Origin: a bacterium
Lineage (GTDB): Bacteria; UBP4; UBA4092; JAOAEQ01
NCBI GenBank assembly: GCA_026416715.1
Contig: JAOAEQ010000002.1
Coordinates: forward strand, 34,255 to 98,254
Length of the DNA: 64,000 bases
Direction: 5' to 3'
Shown here: positions 44,173 through 53,754 of the stretch, in pieces
Layout: every line of letters begins with the position of its first letter
How positions within the stretch are numbered: the first letter of the stretch is position 1
Position numbers and translations under genes: made by a program
The notes under the pieces: model-generated
Told to the model about the DNA's origin: nothing
The model's database searches: none
Seen by the model: the letters and a program-made list of their open reading frames with translations, nothing else

Positions 44173-44486
44173 AAATCTTATTATAATAATCTACATAAAA
44201 ATTACACGAAAATTAAATTTATTTAACTGCTTAACTCTATTCCTTGGAGATATTTTAAATATTTTTGTTCTATTTAATAAGATTTATAATACACAATTCT
44301 ATTGTATATATGCGGGGTTGTAAATCGGGGAATCCCTGAGTTGGCATTACGAAAAACCTGACTGAAAATTCAAGCGCAGAACACGTAAAACCTACAGAAA
44401 AAACTAATTATTAAAATTACGAACTAGGTAATTATGCAGTTATGCTATTCTGCGAACTCTGTGTTCTCCTCAGGTAAGATTCTGGT
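44173..44486. other. 314-bp gap with no visible gene
   Basis: Neither a reading frame nor a strong stem is apparent. It separates the kinase at 43030 from the response regulator, both on the minus strand, and should hold the kinase promoter. Confidence 0.5.
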
Positions 44487-45140
44487 TTATGTGTCTAGAG
44501 AAACCAGTCCTTCCTTAATCGCGTATTTGGTAAGGTCTGCAATTGAATAGATATTAAGTTTATCCATAATCTGTTGACGGTAGGTTTCAACGGTTTTAAT
44601 ACTAATTTTTAATGATGCTGCAATTTGTTTTGTACTCTTCCCTTCAGCTAAAAGCTGAAGTACTTCTCGTTCTCGGGCTGTTAGAATCGAATACACGGAA
44701 GCATCATTGTTTTTTAACCGATAGATATAATCCTTTAAAACTATATCCGCTATCGGTGGACTTAAATAAATTTGATTCGAGTTTACGGTACGAATCGCTG
44801 TAATTAATTCTTCAAATGCACAATCTTTAAGTAAATATCCTGCTGCGCCAACTTTTAACATTTCCATAACATACCTTCGGTCGGAATGCATTGAGAGACC
44901 GATAATTCTCACTTCCGGATACTTAGTAAGAATCTGGCGAGTGGCTTCGATTCCGTTTAAATCCGGCATTGCAACATCCATAACAAGAACATTCGGCCGT
45001 CGTTCGTGAACCAATTGCACTGCGATTCTCCCGTTATATGCTTCCCCGACAATAAGCATATCCGGTTCTCGAGCAATTAAAGAACATAATCCTTGCCGAA
45101 CTAGAGTATGATCATCCGCTAACAGAACTTTTATTTTCAT
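44487..45140 (-). CDS. NarL/FixJ-family response regulator
   Basis: The 217-residue regulator has a receiver domain (VLLADDHTLVRQGL at the start, phosphoacceptor Asp in VLVMDVAMPDLNG, the Lys of GYLLKDC) and a LuxR-type HTH (LTAREREVLQLLAEGKSTKQ, KTVETYRQQIMDKL). It is encoded 66 bases after the large seven-PAS kinase, whose HisKA_3 and HATPase domains are of the NarX type that pairs with such regulators. ATG 45140 is the family start; the frame opens 12 codons earlier. Confidence 0.95.
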   Translation of the reverse strand: MKIKVLLADDHTLVRQGLCSLIAREPDMLIVGEAYNGRIAVQLVHERRPNVLVMDVAMPDLNGIEATRQILTKYPEVRIIGLSMHSDRRYVMEMLKVGAAGYLLKDCAFEELITAIRTVNSNQIYLSPPIADIVLKDYIYRLKNNDASVYSILTAREREVLQLLAEGKSTKQIAASLKISIKTVETYRQQIMDKLNIYSIADLTKYAIKEGLVSLDT

Positions 45141-45206
45141 CTTAAATATGATTACACAAATTATGGCTAAACACAATTACTATAGATTACGGTTCACCTA
45201 TTTCAC

Positions 45207-48200
45207 TTATTCAACCTGATTCAAAGGCACCGATAACGTTACCGTAGTACCTTTTCCAGGCGCAGACATCACCTGCATGTTCCCACCGATATTTTTAATC
45301 TGCTCTTGAACATTAAATAATCCATATTTTCCGGCTTTCATTAAATTTATATCAAATTCAAATATTGAAAAGCCAATGCCGTTATCAGCTACTTGGATAT
45401 TAAGCACATGTCCTTCCTGTTGCAACGTTAATTTAGCATGACGTGCTCGTGCATGCTTCCCAACATTAACGAGTAACTCGCGGATTAGCTGATATAATAG
45501 AACCTGTAAATTATGCGGTAACGGTTGCGATTTCAGCTCAATCTTTACCCGAATTGGTATATTATACTGCAATTGTATCTGTTCGGCAAGCCATCTTATT
45601 GCTGCTTCAAACCCTACATCATAAAGAATTGGAGGACTCAATTCAATGGTTAAGGTTCGGATATATTGAATCGCTTGTTCTATTAGACTGCGAATCTCAT
45701 CGCTCAGTTTTGATATCGCCGGAGCAACCTCTAGTTCACCTAATTTGATTTTACATAACGCTAATATCTGGCCAATATTATCATGCAATGCTTGTGCTAT
45801 TTGCCGCCGTTCTCGCTCTTCGGTCAGCGTAAGTTCTGCAGCTAATCTGCGTAATTCTTCCTGATACTGCTTCATATTTTCTTCAGCAAGTTTTCGAACC
45901 GTTATATCTTGTAGAATACCAAGGGTACGTACAGGATTCCCAAACGAATTTAGTTCGGTAACATTCGTTTCTGCAATCCATTTCATTTGCCCAGATCGGG
46001 TTGTAATCTGGACTTCTGCTTGCCATTCAGTAATCTCACCGAGCCTTGAACGTTCAATCGCTTCTTCCAAAGGCATCCCTGCAAGTTTTCCACATAATTC
46101 TACGTGCTGGATTAATGATTTCCACCGTTCAATAGTTATCTCCTTATTAGAATATCCGGTCAGTTCTTTGATACCTTCGTCTATAAAAGTATAAGTCATA
46201 CTTGTGCGGTCTAACTCAAACGGAACAGCATTTGCTAACGCGATCGCACGCCGATATCGCCGTTCTCTTTGCCGAAGTTTCTCTCGCGCTAATGTTCGAT
46301 CTAACGCTCCGCTAGCATAATTCACAAGAAGCGTGAACAGCGTTAAATCATTCTGGGTATATTTATTCGGTATATAACTTTGAATAGTAGCAATCCCGAT
46401 ATTAGTATTTTGTCTTCGTATCGGAACCAACATCATAGTTTTCGGAAATCGAGAAACATCACCAAACGGAATTAATACTCCTTCCGGAAGTTGCGCTATT
46501 TCTGTTTCTGTCAATAGTTTTGCTCCCTCTTCAAAAACTTTATTGGTCATCGGACTGAACTGTGCTGGTAAAGTTGCAGTAACTAATTCGCGGTTTCCGT
46601 TGATAATATCATACGCTAAGAGATTCGAAACAGTCATTGTCTCTTCATCATATATCCGGACCGCGCAGGAATCCCACCCGAAAAATTGATCTGCGGTTGC
46701 AACTAGTTCTTGGGCCACCATTTCCGGAGTAACAGCTGCCCCGACTTTTTCACCTAATTCTGTTATCGCTTGTTGGAATTCTTGCTGTCTCTTTTTTTCC
46801 GTTATATCACGACCGACAACCAGAATTGATTGACTACCGAGATATTGAATAGGTATAGACGCAATTTCTGCATCGATTACTTCACCATGAATCCCCTTGA
46901 GTTTTAATTCGATAAGCGGCGCTTCTTTTCCTTGTTCAAGCATCATTCGGATACGGTCTCGAACTAACGGTTGAAATTCTGGTGTAACGAATTCGAGCAG
47001 TGGTTTCCCCAAAATTTGTTCAGGAGAATTCGCATGTAATACTTTACAGCACGCTTGATTGACATATTCCATGATCCCATTTCGATGAATCATAATCGGG
47101 TACGGTGCTAAATCTAACAGTAACCGATACCGCTGTTCACTTTCCTGAAGAGCTTGTTTGGCATTATAGAGTTCAGTAATATCATATGCAGCGGTAAGAA
47201 TACATTTTTTACCTGCGACTTCGATTATTTCACCGGAGAACAATCCGATACGTTCTGCTTTCGTTTTCGTCCTCATTTTAATTTCCACGTTACGAAATCG
47301 ACCTTGTTCATTCAGTAATGTTAACGCATCGTAATATTCAGTGATATTAGGAAAACCATTAAGCGAAACCGGAGTTTTCCCGATGATCTCTTCTCGTTGA
47401 TATCCGAGCGTCTTGAGAAAAGCTTCGTTGACATCAAGAAATGCCTGGTTTTCTAAGTCGTTAATTGCCATTAATGCTGGGCTGGAATTAAATGCGGTAG
47501 CGAATTTTTCTTCTGAAGCACGGAGAATTCGTTCATTCCGTTTCTGTTCAGTAATTTCTCGAGCGAAAACCGCAACTTGACCTACTTTTCCCGTACTATC
47601 TAATATTGGACAAAATTGATTATCAAATACCATCTCATCTCGTTCATCTTCAAATCGAACAACGTTGCCGGTTCGAATAGCCGTTTCGAAATATTGTTTT
47701 CTTTTTCCGGAGACTATTGGCGGAAAAACATCAAAAATGTTTACTCCGATAAGGTCATCAACCGACTTTTTAAGCCGTCTTGCCGCGGCATTGTTTAGCA
47801 TCAAAACATTCCCGTTTGTATCGAGGAGAGCCATCGAATCTGGTGATGTATTCATGAGCGTAGATAATATAGCTTCATTTTCCCGTAGGCGTTTTTCCGC
47901 TAATTTTTGTTCCGTTATATCCTCCGAAATTCCTAAAAGATATTTCGGTTTGCCGGTTGGGTCGTAAATCGGTACTTTTTTCGTTCGCAGAATCCGCGAC
48001 CCTTTATACTTTGTTTCAATTCGTTCTTCAAGAATATCAACCAGTTTTTCTCCAGCAAGTATTTCCTGGTCTTTAATGGTAGATAATGTTGCATCTTCTA
48101 TAGGAAACAAATCAAAATCATTCTTCCCAAGGATTTCTTTTCGATTATACCCAAGTAACTCTTCCCCCGCGCGGTTAATTCGAACATATCGGAGATTTTC

Positions 48201-49319
48201 CGCTTCTTTAACAAACATCATATTCGGGATATTCTCAACGACCGAATCAAGAAAAATCTGGTTCCGTAATAATTCCAACTCCATCTGTTTGCGAAGTGTG
48301 ATATCTTCTATAACGCCATCAATCCATGCAATAGTTCCATCGGGTGCAAACTGCGCTCGCGCGGTTACTGAACCCCAAAATATTGTCCCATCTTTTTTTC
48401 GTAATCGAACCTCTCTATTTTTTAGTTCCCCTTTTTGCCTTAGTTCTTCAAGATACTGTTGGCGTTCTTCAGGGTTCTGATAGAGTGTAGGGATTGGAAC
48501 CTGGATAAACTCCTCGACAGAATCATAACCATGCATTGCAGCTACTGCGCGGTTCGCAAAAATGAACTGACCTTGCACCGTGTTTCGAAATACGCCAAAA
48601 TTGACATTTTCGACCATCGTGCGATATCGCATTTCACTCTCGCGCAGCGATTGTTCCGCTAATCTTTGTTGCGTGATATCCTCGGTATGAACCATAATAA
48701 TATCTGAAGGGATATAGACGTAACTACTGTTGAAAATCTTCGTTTCACCAATACTTTGAAAATGATATGTGATTTCACGCTTAACAACACCTTTTTCAGC
48801 AAAGCATTTTTCAAAATCAGCGAGTATCTCTGGTCGATTACCAATTAATTCACGCAAAGTTTTTCCAATAAACTGGCGAATGCCACCTTGGGTAAAATTT
48901 TCCGCAGCGTGATTACAATCAACCAGAACGAAATCGTCCCCTTGTTTTTGCCAAGTATAGGTTGGTATTGGGAACCCTTGATATTGCGCACGAAGTTCTG
49001 CCTCCTTTTGCTTGATAACATCAGTTGCTTGTTGATATAGACGATATTCCTGTTCTAACTCTCGCCAACGTCGCCATGAAAAGATACTCAATCCTATTCC
49101 CAAGAGCATCAGTATGATAAGGATTCGCATAATCTGGAGATATCCAGTATGTTCGAGCAGCGCAACGAGCGGGGTATAAACAATCAACGCATCTACAATA
49201 ATGAATACGATAATCGCGCCAAGCGTTATCAATACTAAGTCACGATTTACCGTACTTTCCTGATGAAAATCCGGAACAGGATTTTTTTGATTCAATTGTT
49301 TAGCAGTTTTACTATCCAT
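45207..49319 (-). CDS. seven-PAS, GAF-domain NarX-type sensor kinase
   Basis: The 1370-residue protein has two hydrophobic helices (about 30-50 and 60-78), then PAS-type domains near 115-225, 230-345, 350-475, 480-600, 605-720 and 725-845, a GAF domain near 850-1005, and a seventh PAS near 1015-1145. Each PAS ends in a DIT-type motif. The output is a HisKA_3 domain with EERERRQIAQALHDNIGQIL and a C-terminal HATPase (VADNGIGFSIFEF, GKYGLFNVQEQI). It should integrate several signals, perhaps redox or ligand, and phosphorylate the regulator encoded next. Two helices with almost no loop between them suggest little external sensing. Confidence 0.93.
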   Translation of the reverse strand: MDSKTAKQLNQKNPVPDFHQESTVNRDLVLITLGAIIVFIIVDALIVYTPLVALLEHTGYLQIMRILIILMLLGIGLSIFSWRRWRELEQEYRLYQQATDVIKQKEAELRAQYQGFPIPTYTWQKQGDDFVLVDCNHAAENFTQGGIRQFIGKTLRELIGNRPEILADFEKCFAEKGVVKREITYHFQSIGETKIFNSSYVYIPSDIIMVHTEDITQQRLAEQSLRESEMRYRTMVENVNFGVFRNTVQGQFIFANRAVAAMHGYDSVEEFIQVPIPTLYQNPEERQQYLEELRQKGELKNREVRLRKKDGTIFWGSVTARAQFAPDGTIAWIDGVIEDITLRKQMELELLRNQIFLDSVVENIPNMMFVKEAENLRYVRINRAGEELLGYNRKEILGKNDFDLFPIEDATLSTIKDQEILAGEKLVDILEERIETKYKGSRILRTKKVPIYDPTGKPKYLLGISEDITEQKLAEKRLRENEAILSTLMNTSPDSMALLDTNGNVLMLNNAAARRLKKSVDDLIGVNIFDVFPPIVSGKRKQYFETAIRTGNVVRFEDERDEMVFDNQFCPILDSTGKVGQVAVFAREITEQKRNERILRASEEKFATAFNSSPALMAINDLENQAFLDVNEAFLKTLGYQREEIIGKTPVSLNGFPNITEYYDALTLLNEQGRFRNVEIKMRTKTKAERIGLFSGEIIEVAGKKCILTAAYDITELYNAKQALQESEQRYRLLLDLAPYPIMIHRNGIMEYVNQACCKVLHANSPEQILGKPLLEFVTPEFQPLVRDRIRMMLEQGKEAPLIELKLKGIHGEVIDAEIASIPIQYLGSQSILVVGRDITEKKRQQEFQQAITELGEKVGAAVTPEMVAQELVATADQFFGWDSCAVRIYDEETMTVSNLLAYDIINGNRELVTATLPAQFSPMTNKVFEEGAKLLTETEIAQLPEGVLIPFGDVSRFPKTMMLVPIRRQNTNIGIATIQSYIPNKYTQNDLTLFTLLVNYASGALDRTLAREKLRQRERRYRRAIALANAVPFELDRTSMTYTFIDEGIKELTGYSNKEITIERWKSLIQHVELCGKLAGMPLEEAIERSRLGEITEWQAEVQITTRSGQMKWIAETNVTELNSFGNPVRTLGILQDITVRKLAEENMKQYQEELRRLAAELTLTEERERRQIAQALHDNIGQILALCKIKLGELEVAPAISKLSDEIRSLIEQAIQYIRTLTIELSPPILYDVGFEAAIRWLAEQIQLQYNIPIRVKIELKSQPLPHNLQVLLYQLIRELLVNVGKHARARHAKLTLQQEGHVLNIQVADNGIGFSIFEFDINLMKAGKYGLFNVQEQIKNIGGNMQVMSAPGKGTTVTLSVPLNQVE

Positions 49320-49530
49320 ACTTTCTCACCTCGTTTATGATGGATGAATTTATTAGCTAAAACGACTCACAATCGGTTCTTAATTGTAGACATAACTTGC
49401 AGGTTACGTCAAGGGGGAAAAATGTGAAAAAATTAAATCGAGATAAGAAAATTGCTCAATGTGAATTATATAGGAGTAGGTTCTTTCGGAAAGCTCAACC
49501 GGCAACCTGATTTTCGTTTTCGACGAAAAC

Positions 49531-49621
49531 TGGCGGAGAGAGTGGGATTCGAACCCACGAGGGCAACGAGACCCTACACGCTTTCGAGGCGTGCTCCTTC
49601 GACCAACTCGGACATCTCTCC
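49531..49621 (-). tRNA. tRNA-Ser (CGA)
   Basis: A 91-base tRNA with long variable arm. The acceptor pairs GGAGAGA with TCTCTCC, with discriminator G and an encoded CCA at 49531-49533. The anticodon stem CACGC/GCGTG frames the loop CTCGAAA, giving anticodon CGA (Ser, codon UCG). The T arm holds GGTTCGAATCC. Confidence 0.97.
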
Positions 49622-49804
49622 GCACCCTAACCCTTAGATAAACCTGACGGAGGGAAGAAAATGCAAAAGGATAGAAGAACTAATTTTTTTCAGTTCTTTC
49701 GTTATTCCGTGCTTTAGCGTGGTTTAACTATATACCATTAAATATGTATTAATTATACCTTTTAATGATTAAGACGGACAAGGAAGGTAGAACTTTCGGT
49801 GAAT

Positions 49805-50548
49805 CTAGTTGCCGAGTTTCGGGAATATTTTTAATGCGGTAGTATAATAGATTTTCTTTTTATCAGCCTCGGTTAAGTTTATAGCTTCGAACATGCTGAT
49901 AGCGATTGCCGGATGAATTAAGGTTAAATCGGTTCCAAAAACTAGTTTATTAACCCCGACCCGGTCAATCGCTTCTCCGACCTTATCATAGTCGAAAACA
50001 CTACAGACGATATCGAGATAAACCTTATCCGTCTTTTCAGCGACGTCAATCCCTTCTTTCCAGTTATTCCCGCCCATATGTGCCATGATTATCGGGATAT
50101 CCGGACATCGCTCGCGAACACTCAGAACCCGCCGTGGTGCTGCATCTCCAAAATCGTACGTATGAATGAGAAGCGGGAGGTTCGCTGACTCCGCCATTGT
50201 AATTAGCTTGATATTTGCTGCTGAATCTATCGGATGACCATTATATGACGGATGCAGTTTTACTCCAACCCATTTCGGATGCGTATGGTATTTCTCAATT
50301 TCCTTCTCGGATTCCACAAGATAATTTGGATTCAACGTTATATAACCATAGCATTCAGGGTTACGGTCAAGTAACGGGGCTAATTCCGCATTTCCAGCAA
50401 CGAAATCATATTGGACTGCTTTCGCAGAAGAAAAAATGCATTTCTCGATTCCGGCTTCTTGCATTATTCGCAATGCATCCGATTCTGATTCTGCTAAAAT
50501 CGGAAATGGCCAATATCCATAATGTGCATGTATATCAATCTTTTTCAT
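49805..50548 (-). CDS. amidohydrolase-family TIM-barrel hydrolase
   Basis: The 247-residue protein belongs to the amidohydrolase-2 type. It retains the metal ligands: HAH near residue 7 (IDIHAHYGYWP), the His of LLIHTYDF, the His of IMAHMGGNNW and the Asp of VFGTDLTLIHP. It should hydrolyse or decarboxylate a small molecule with a divalent metal; substrate unknown. It follows 61 bases after a paralog of similar length at 50610 that lacks these ligands, so the two could form a pair. Confidence 0.82.
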   Translation of the reverse strand: MKKIDIHAHYGYWPFPILAESESDALRIMQEAGIEKCIFSSAKAVQYDFVAGNAELAPLLDRNPECYGYITLNPNYLVESEKEIEKYHTHPKWVGVKLHPSYNGHPIDSAANIKLITMAESANLPLLIHTYDFGDAAPRRVLSVRERCPDIPIIMAHMGGNNWKEGIDVAEKTDKVYLDIVCSVFDYDKVGEAIDRVGVNKLVFGTDLTLIHPAIAISMFEAINLTEADKKKIYYTTALKIFPKLGN

Positions 50549-50609
50549 AAAAAAGAAATTATACCGATTATTAGCAACAGATTATACAGATGAAAAAATC
50601 AAATGCTTT

Positions 50610-51335
50610 TTAAATTTGTAAAAGTTTTTTAATATTTTCAGCGAGAATCAACGATTTCTCTTCTTGCGAAATATGCGAGCGCTCAATCAGCATCAGCGCC
50701 GGCTCGATATAATCAAACGGTGCATGTGAGCCGAAAATCAGCCGGTCAGCGCCGGCTTCTTTAACCGCTAAATCGATGCCGTCTGGAGTATCGAGAATTC
50801 GGGGTTCAAGATATACCTTCGGAACGGTTTTGAGCAACTCGAGTGCTTCACCGAAATTAAAATAGGATATTCCAGTTAAAATAATCGGGAAACCATATCG
50901 TTGTGCGAGTTCCGCATATTTCGTAGCTACACCCCAGGCGCGGGATTCGACCATCAAGATTAACTTTGCATCCGCAATCGCCCGCAAGATTTTCGGAAGC
51001 GGCGCAGCATCGAAATGCCATCCTTGCACCTCCGGAAATAGCCGAATGAGTTTGCATCCCTGACTTGCACGCAGGTTGATTTCATCGAAACAACCAAAAT
51101 ATTCTCGCGGGTCAACGCTAAACGCTGGAGTTAAATTCGGATTGGCTTGGGCTACTTCAATTGTTTCCTGATTTCCGAGCCGATAATCATAATGGATGCT
51201 CTGCAGAGATATAGTTATCGCGCGGGATATGTTATTCTTTTTCATCATATTCAACAACTGCGTAACTGAAGTATCCAGATTCCGTTTCGGATAGAATCCA
51301 AAAAAAGTATTTCCATCGATTATTTCTGTTGACAT
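50610..51335 (-). CDS. amidohydrolase-like protein lacking metal ligands
   Basis: The 241-residue protein aligns by pattern with the next gene (MSTEIIDGNTFFGFYPKRN; HYDYRLGN; FPIILTG; DRLIFGSHAPFDYIEPALML), so it has the same barrel. The usual HxH is absent (DGNTFFG), the barrel His is replaced in LMVESRAW, the next is replaced in ILTGISYF, and the final GTD is GSH. All metal ligands are lost, so it is probably not a hydrolase of the normal kind. It may be a regulatory or scaffold partner of the neighbour. ATG 51335 is chosen over a TTG six bases earlier. Confidence 0.78.
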   Translation of the reverse strand: MSTEIIDGNTFFGFYPKRNLDTSVTQLLNMMKKNNISRAITISLQSIHYDYRLGNQETIEVAQANPNLTPAFSVDPREYFGCFDEINLRASQGCKLIRLFPEVQGWHFDAAPLPKILRAIADAKLILMVESRAWGVATKYAELAQRYGFPIILTGISYFNFGEALELLKTVPKVYLEPRILDTPDGIDLAVKEAGADRLIFGSHAPFDYIEPALMLIERSHISQEEKSLILAENIKKLLQI

Positions 51336-51548
51336 AAGCAAATGTTAACTCAAAATTTGAAAAAATAGTATAATTGAGAATTAACTACTCTGCAACTATA
51401 CTCCTTTTCTATTTACCATCATCCTTAATCTTTCTAACAACATTAGTAGGTAAGCTTTCAAGAAGGCAAGTTGATGTCTAACTACTTATTATTGCTTACG
51501 CTAAATTATTTTATATCCTAAAGTCTTAAAAAATTCACAAACTTAATT

Positions 51549-52805
51549 TTAACAACTGGTTAGTATCGTTTTCAGGTTGGCAAGAGGAATGGTTTTCTGT
51601 TCGCCGGTGGTCATATCTTTTACGATGCAGATTTGATTGGTTAATTCCGTTTCGCCGAGAATAACCACTCGTTTTGCACCAAGCCGATTCGCAAAATGCA
51701 ACTGCGATTTCATACTTCCCTGCCGATAATCAAGTTGAATTGGAATTCCAGCATTCCGTAATTCCGCAATTAACGGAATCGCGTAATCGAATGCAGGTTG
51801 ACCGAGAGTTATGAAAACAATCGGTATCTCTTCCTGCATCTGTCGTGTAACTTTCTGAAGCGCTAACGCTAGCGCTAATCGTTCTACTCCTGTTCCAAAT
51901 CCTAATCCGGGAATGGCTGGTCCGCCGAGAATTTCGGCAAGTTCATCATATCGTCCGCCGCCGCCAATTGCATTCTGCGCTCCGAGCGATTCAACCTGAC
52001 ATTCGAATACTGTCCGGGTGTAATAATCCAAGCCACGCACTAACCTCGGGGCAATGTGATATTCTACTTTTAATATCTCTAAATACTTTTTAACATCTGC
52101 AAAATGGTTCTTGCATTCACCGCATAGGTAATCTAGACTACTCGGAGCTTTCGATACTATCGGTTGGCAGGAATCAACCTTACAATCCATCACACGCAGT
52201 GGGTTTCGATCAAAACGAATCTTGCAGTCTGCACATAAGGTTTCTAAATGCGGTTGCAAATAGTTACGTAATACCTGCCGATATTTCGGTCGGCATTGTT
52301 TACACCCGATACTATTGATTAACACCGTAAATTTCGTTAAGCCAAGCGCAGTAACGAATTGACGGAACATCGCAATCACTTCTGCATCTAAACTTGGCGC
52401 GAGACTTCCAAGACATTCCGCACCAATTTGTGTATGTTGCCGGAACCGACCTGCTTGTGGGCGTTCGTAACGAAACATCGGTCCGAGATAATAGAGTTTC
52501 GTTATCGGCGCCTGGTTGCCGAGTTTATGTTCTAGAAATGCACGGACTACTCCAACCGTTCCTTCAGGTCGGAGTGTTAACAATCTCCCCTTCCGGTCAG
52601 GAAAAGTATACATTTCTTTAGAGACGATATCCGTTGCTTCTCCTGCTCCTTTTTGGAACAATTCGGTATATTCAAAAATCGGGGTACGGATTTCCGCATA
52701 TCCGTATAATGAAAAAATCTGTCGCGCAGTTGATTCAATAAAGTAATATATTGCAGTTTCGGGTGGGAGTACATCTTTTGTTCCGCGAGGTGCTGAGATT
52801 GACAT
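51549..52805 (-). CDS. hisS: histidyl-tRNA synthetase
   Basis: The 418-residue class II synthetase charges tRNA-His. It has the N-terminal SAPRGTKDVLPPE, motif 2 LGPMFRYERPQAGRFRQHTQ, the histidine-specific GLDYYTRTVFE, motif 3 near GLGFGTGVERLALAL, and the anticodon-binding C-terminal domain. The start MSISAPRG at 52805 is the family start, although no ribosome site is seen; the frame opens 14 codons earlier. Confidence 0.97.
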   Translation of the reverse strand: MSISAPRGTKDVLPPETAIYYFIESTARQIFSLYGYAEIRTPIFEYTELFQKGAGEATDIVSKEMYTFPDRKGRLLTLRPEGTVGVVRAFLEHKLGNQAPITKLYYLGPMFRYERPQAGRFRQHTQIGAECLGSLAPSLDAEVIAMFRQFVTALGLTKFTVLINSIGCKQCRPKYRQVLRNYLQPHLETLCADCKIRFDRNPLRVMDCKVDSCQPIVSKAPSSLDYLCGECKNHFADVKKYLEILKVEYHIAPRLVRGLDYYTRTVFECQVESLGAQNAIGGGGRYDELAEILGGPAIPGLGFGTGVERLALALALQKVTRQMQEEIPIVFITLGQPAFDYAIPLIAELRNAGIPIQLDYRQGSMKSQLHFANRLGAKRVVILGETELTNQICIVKDMTTGEQKTIPLANLKTILTSC

Positions 52806-52911
52806 AGAATAAAAAAGCATTGCACAATACAACCCGCGATGATACATTGAGGTTAGATTAGCAATGCAAACTTACAATGTAAAATGCTAAATTTAAAATT
52901 CGACGTAGAAT

Positions 52912-53256
52912 TTACTGTTTCTTAGTTAAATCAATATACATTGATTCCAGCGATTTATCCGGAAAATCTTCTTTTACTTCAGCGACCTCTTCCAGTTCTT
53001 CTAAAACGGGAACCGCTTCTAGGGGATAGATGAAAATAATCTGGTCGCGTCGAATTTCTAATAATTTCGGCTCTGAGATTAATCGGTCGTCGCTAATCGC
53101 AAATATTTTTGCATCGGTAATCGGAATAAATTCCGGGGCCGCGTTCATAAAATCGCTAAACCGCATCATCGGGTGGAGGTGTATCGTTCCTTGAATTCGA
53201 TAATCTGGTATAACTATATTTACCTGACAAGGATTTCGTTTGATACGTAATGCCAT
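52912..53256 (-). CDS. hypothetical protein with acidic C-terminus
   Basis: The 114-residue protein looks beta-rich in its first 85 residues (CQVNIVIPDYRIQGTIHLHP, ITDAKIFAISDDRLI, RRDQIIFIYPLEA), with an acidic tail. I cannot assign a function or family. It begins 44 bases after the zinc-ribbon gene and lies ahead of hisS on the same strand. TTACCTCC reads as a good ribosome site on the minus strand before its ATG. Confidence 0.7.
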   Translation of the reverse strand: MALRIKRNPCQVNIVIPDYRIQGTIHLHPMMRFSDFMNAAPEFIPITDAKIFAISDDRLISEPKLLEIRRDQIIFIYPLEAVPVLEELEEVAEVKEDFPDKSLESMYIDLTKKQ

Positions 53257-53300
53257 AATTTACCTCCTCTCATTACCATATCTTAAAATAGTTGAGATCG

Positions 53301-53591
53301 TTATCTTAAGGATAATGGTTGGGCGGATTTAAACCGCTGATATAGTTTATCCCGACAAGATTTACATAAATCAAACTGATAATGAATATAGACTTCGTCG
53401 TTCAGCTCTTCAGGATTCATCGTTTCCATCTGCTGGATCAATTGTTCAATCTCTTTTCGAAAATCCCGATGTCGGTCTTCTTCAGTGAACACGACTGGTG
53501 TTTTCGCCGCATATAATTCCGCTTTAAAAGTATATCGAGTTCCACTTTGTTTTATCTCTTCACCGCAACTATCGCATAGATATATTAACAT
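53301..53591 (-). CDS. small zinc-ribbon-like protein
   Basis: The 96-residue protein has two Cys pairs, CDSC at about residue 6 and CKSC at about residue 79, with a charged helical middle part (HRDFRKEIEQLIQQMETMNP). This layout suggests a zinc ribbon split by an insertion. Function unknown. ATG 53591 (MLIYLCDSC) is chosen; the frame opens seven codons earlier. It is upstream of the beta-rich protein and hisS on the same strand. Confidence 0.65.
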   Translation of the reverse strand: MLIYLCDSCGEEIKQSGTRYTFKAELYAAKTPVVFTEEDRHRDFRKEIEQLIQQMETMNPEELNDEVYIHYQFDLCKSCRDKLYQRFKSAQPLSLR

Positions 53592-53754
53592 AAGACTATG
53601 GGAAAAAACCAAAAATTCGATTCAAATCGAGTTATATAGTTACATGGTTACATTACAAAGGTAGTTATATCAGCTAAACAAGTCATCTCGTTCTGTTTGT
53701 TATCCTTGCTTTTTCTAATATAATCTATCTATCCGATTGTTTATTTAACGAGTT

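Noticed and set aside
49404..49625. 73-residue frame on the minus strand
   Set aside because: It runs through the tRNA-Ser gene on the same strand and is explained by it.
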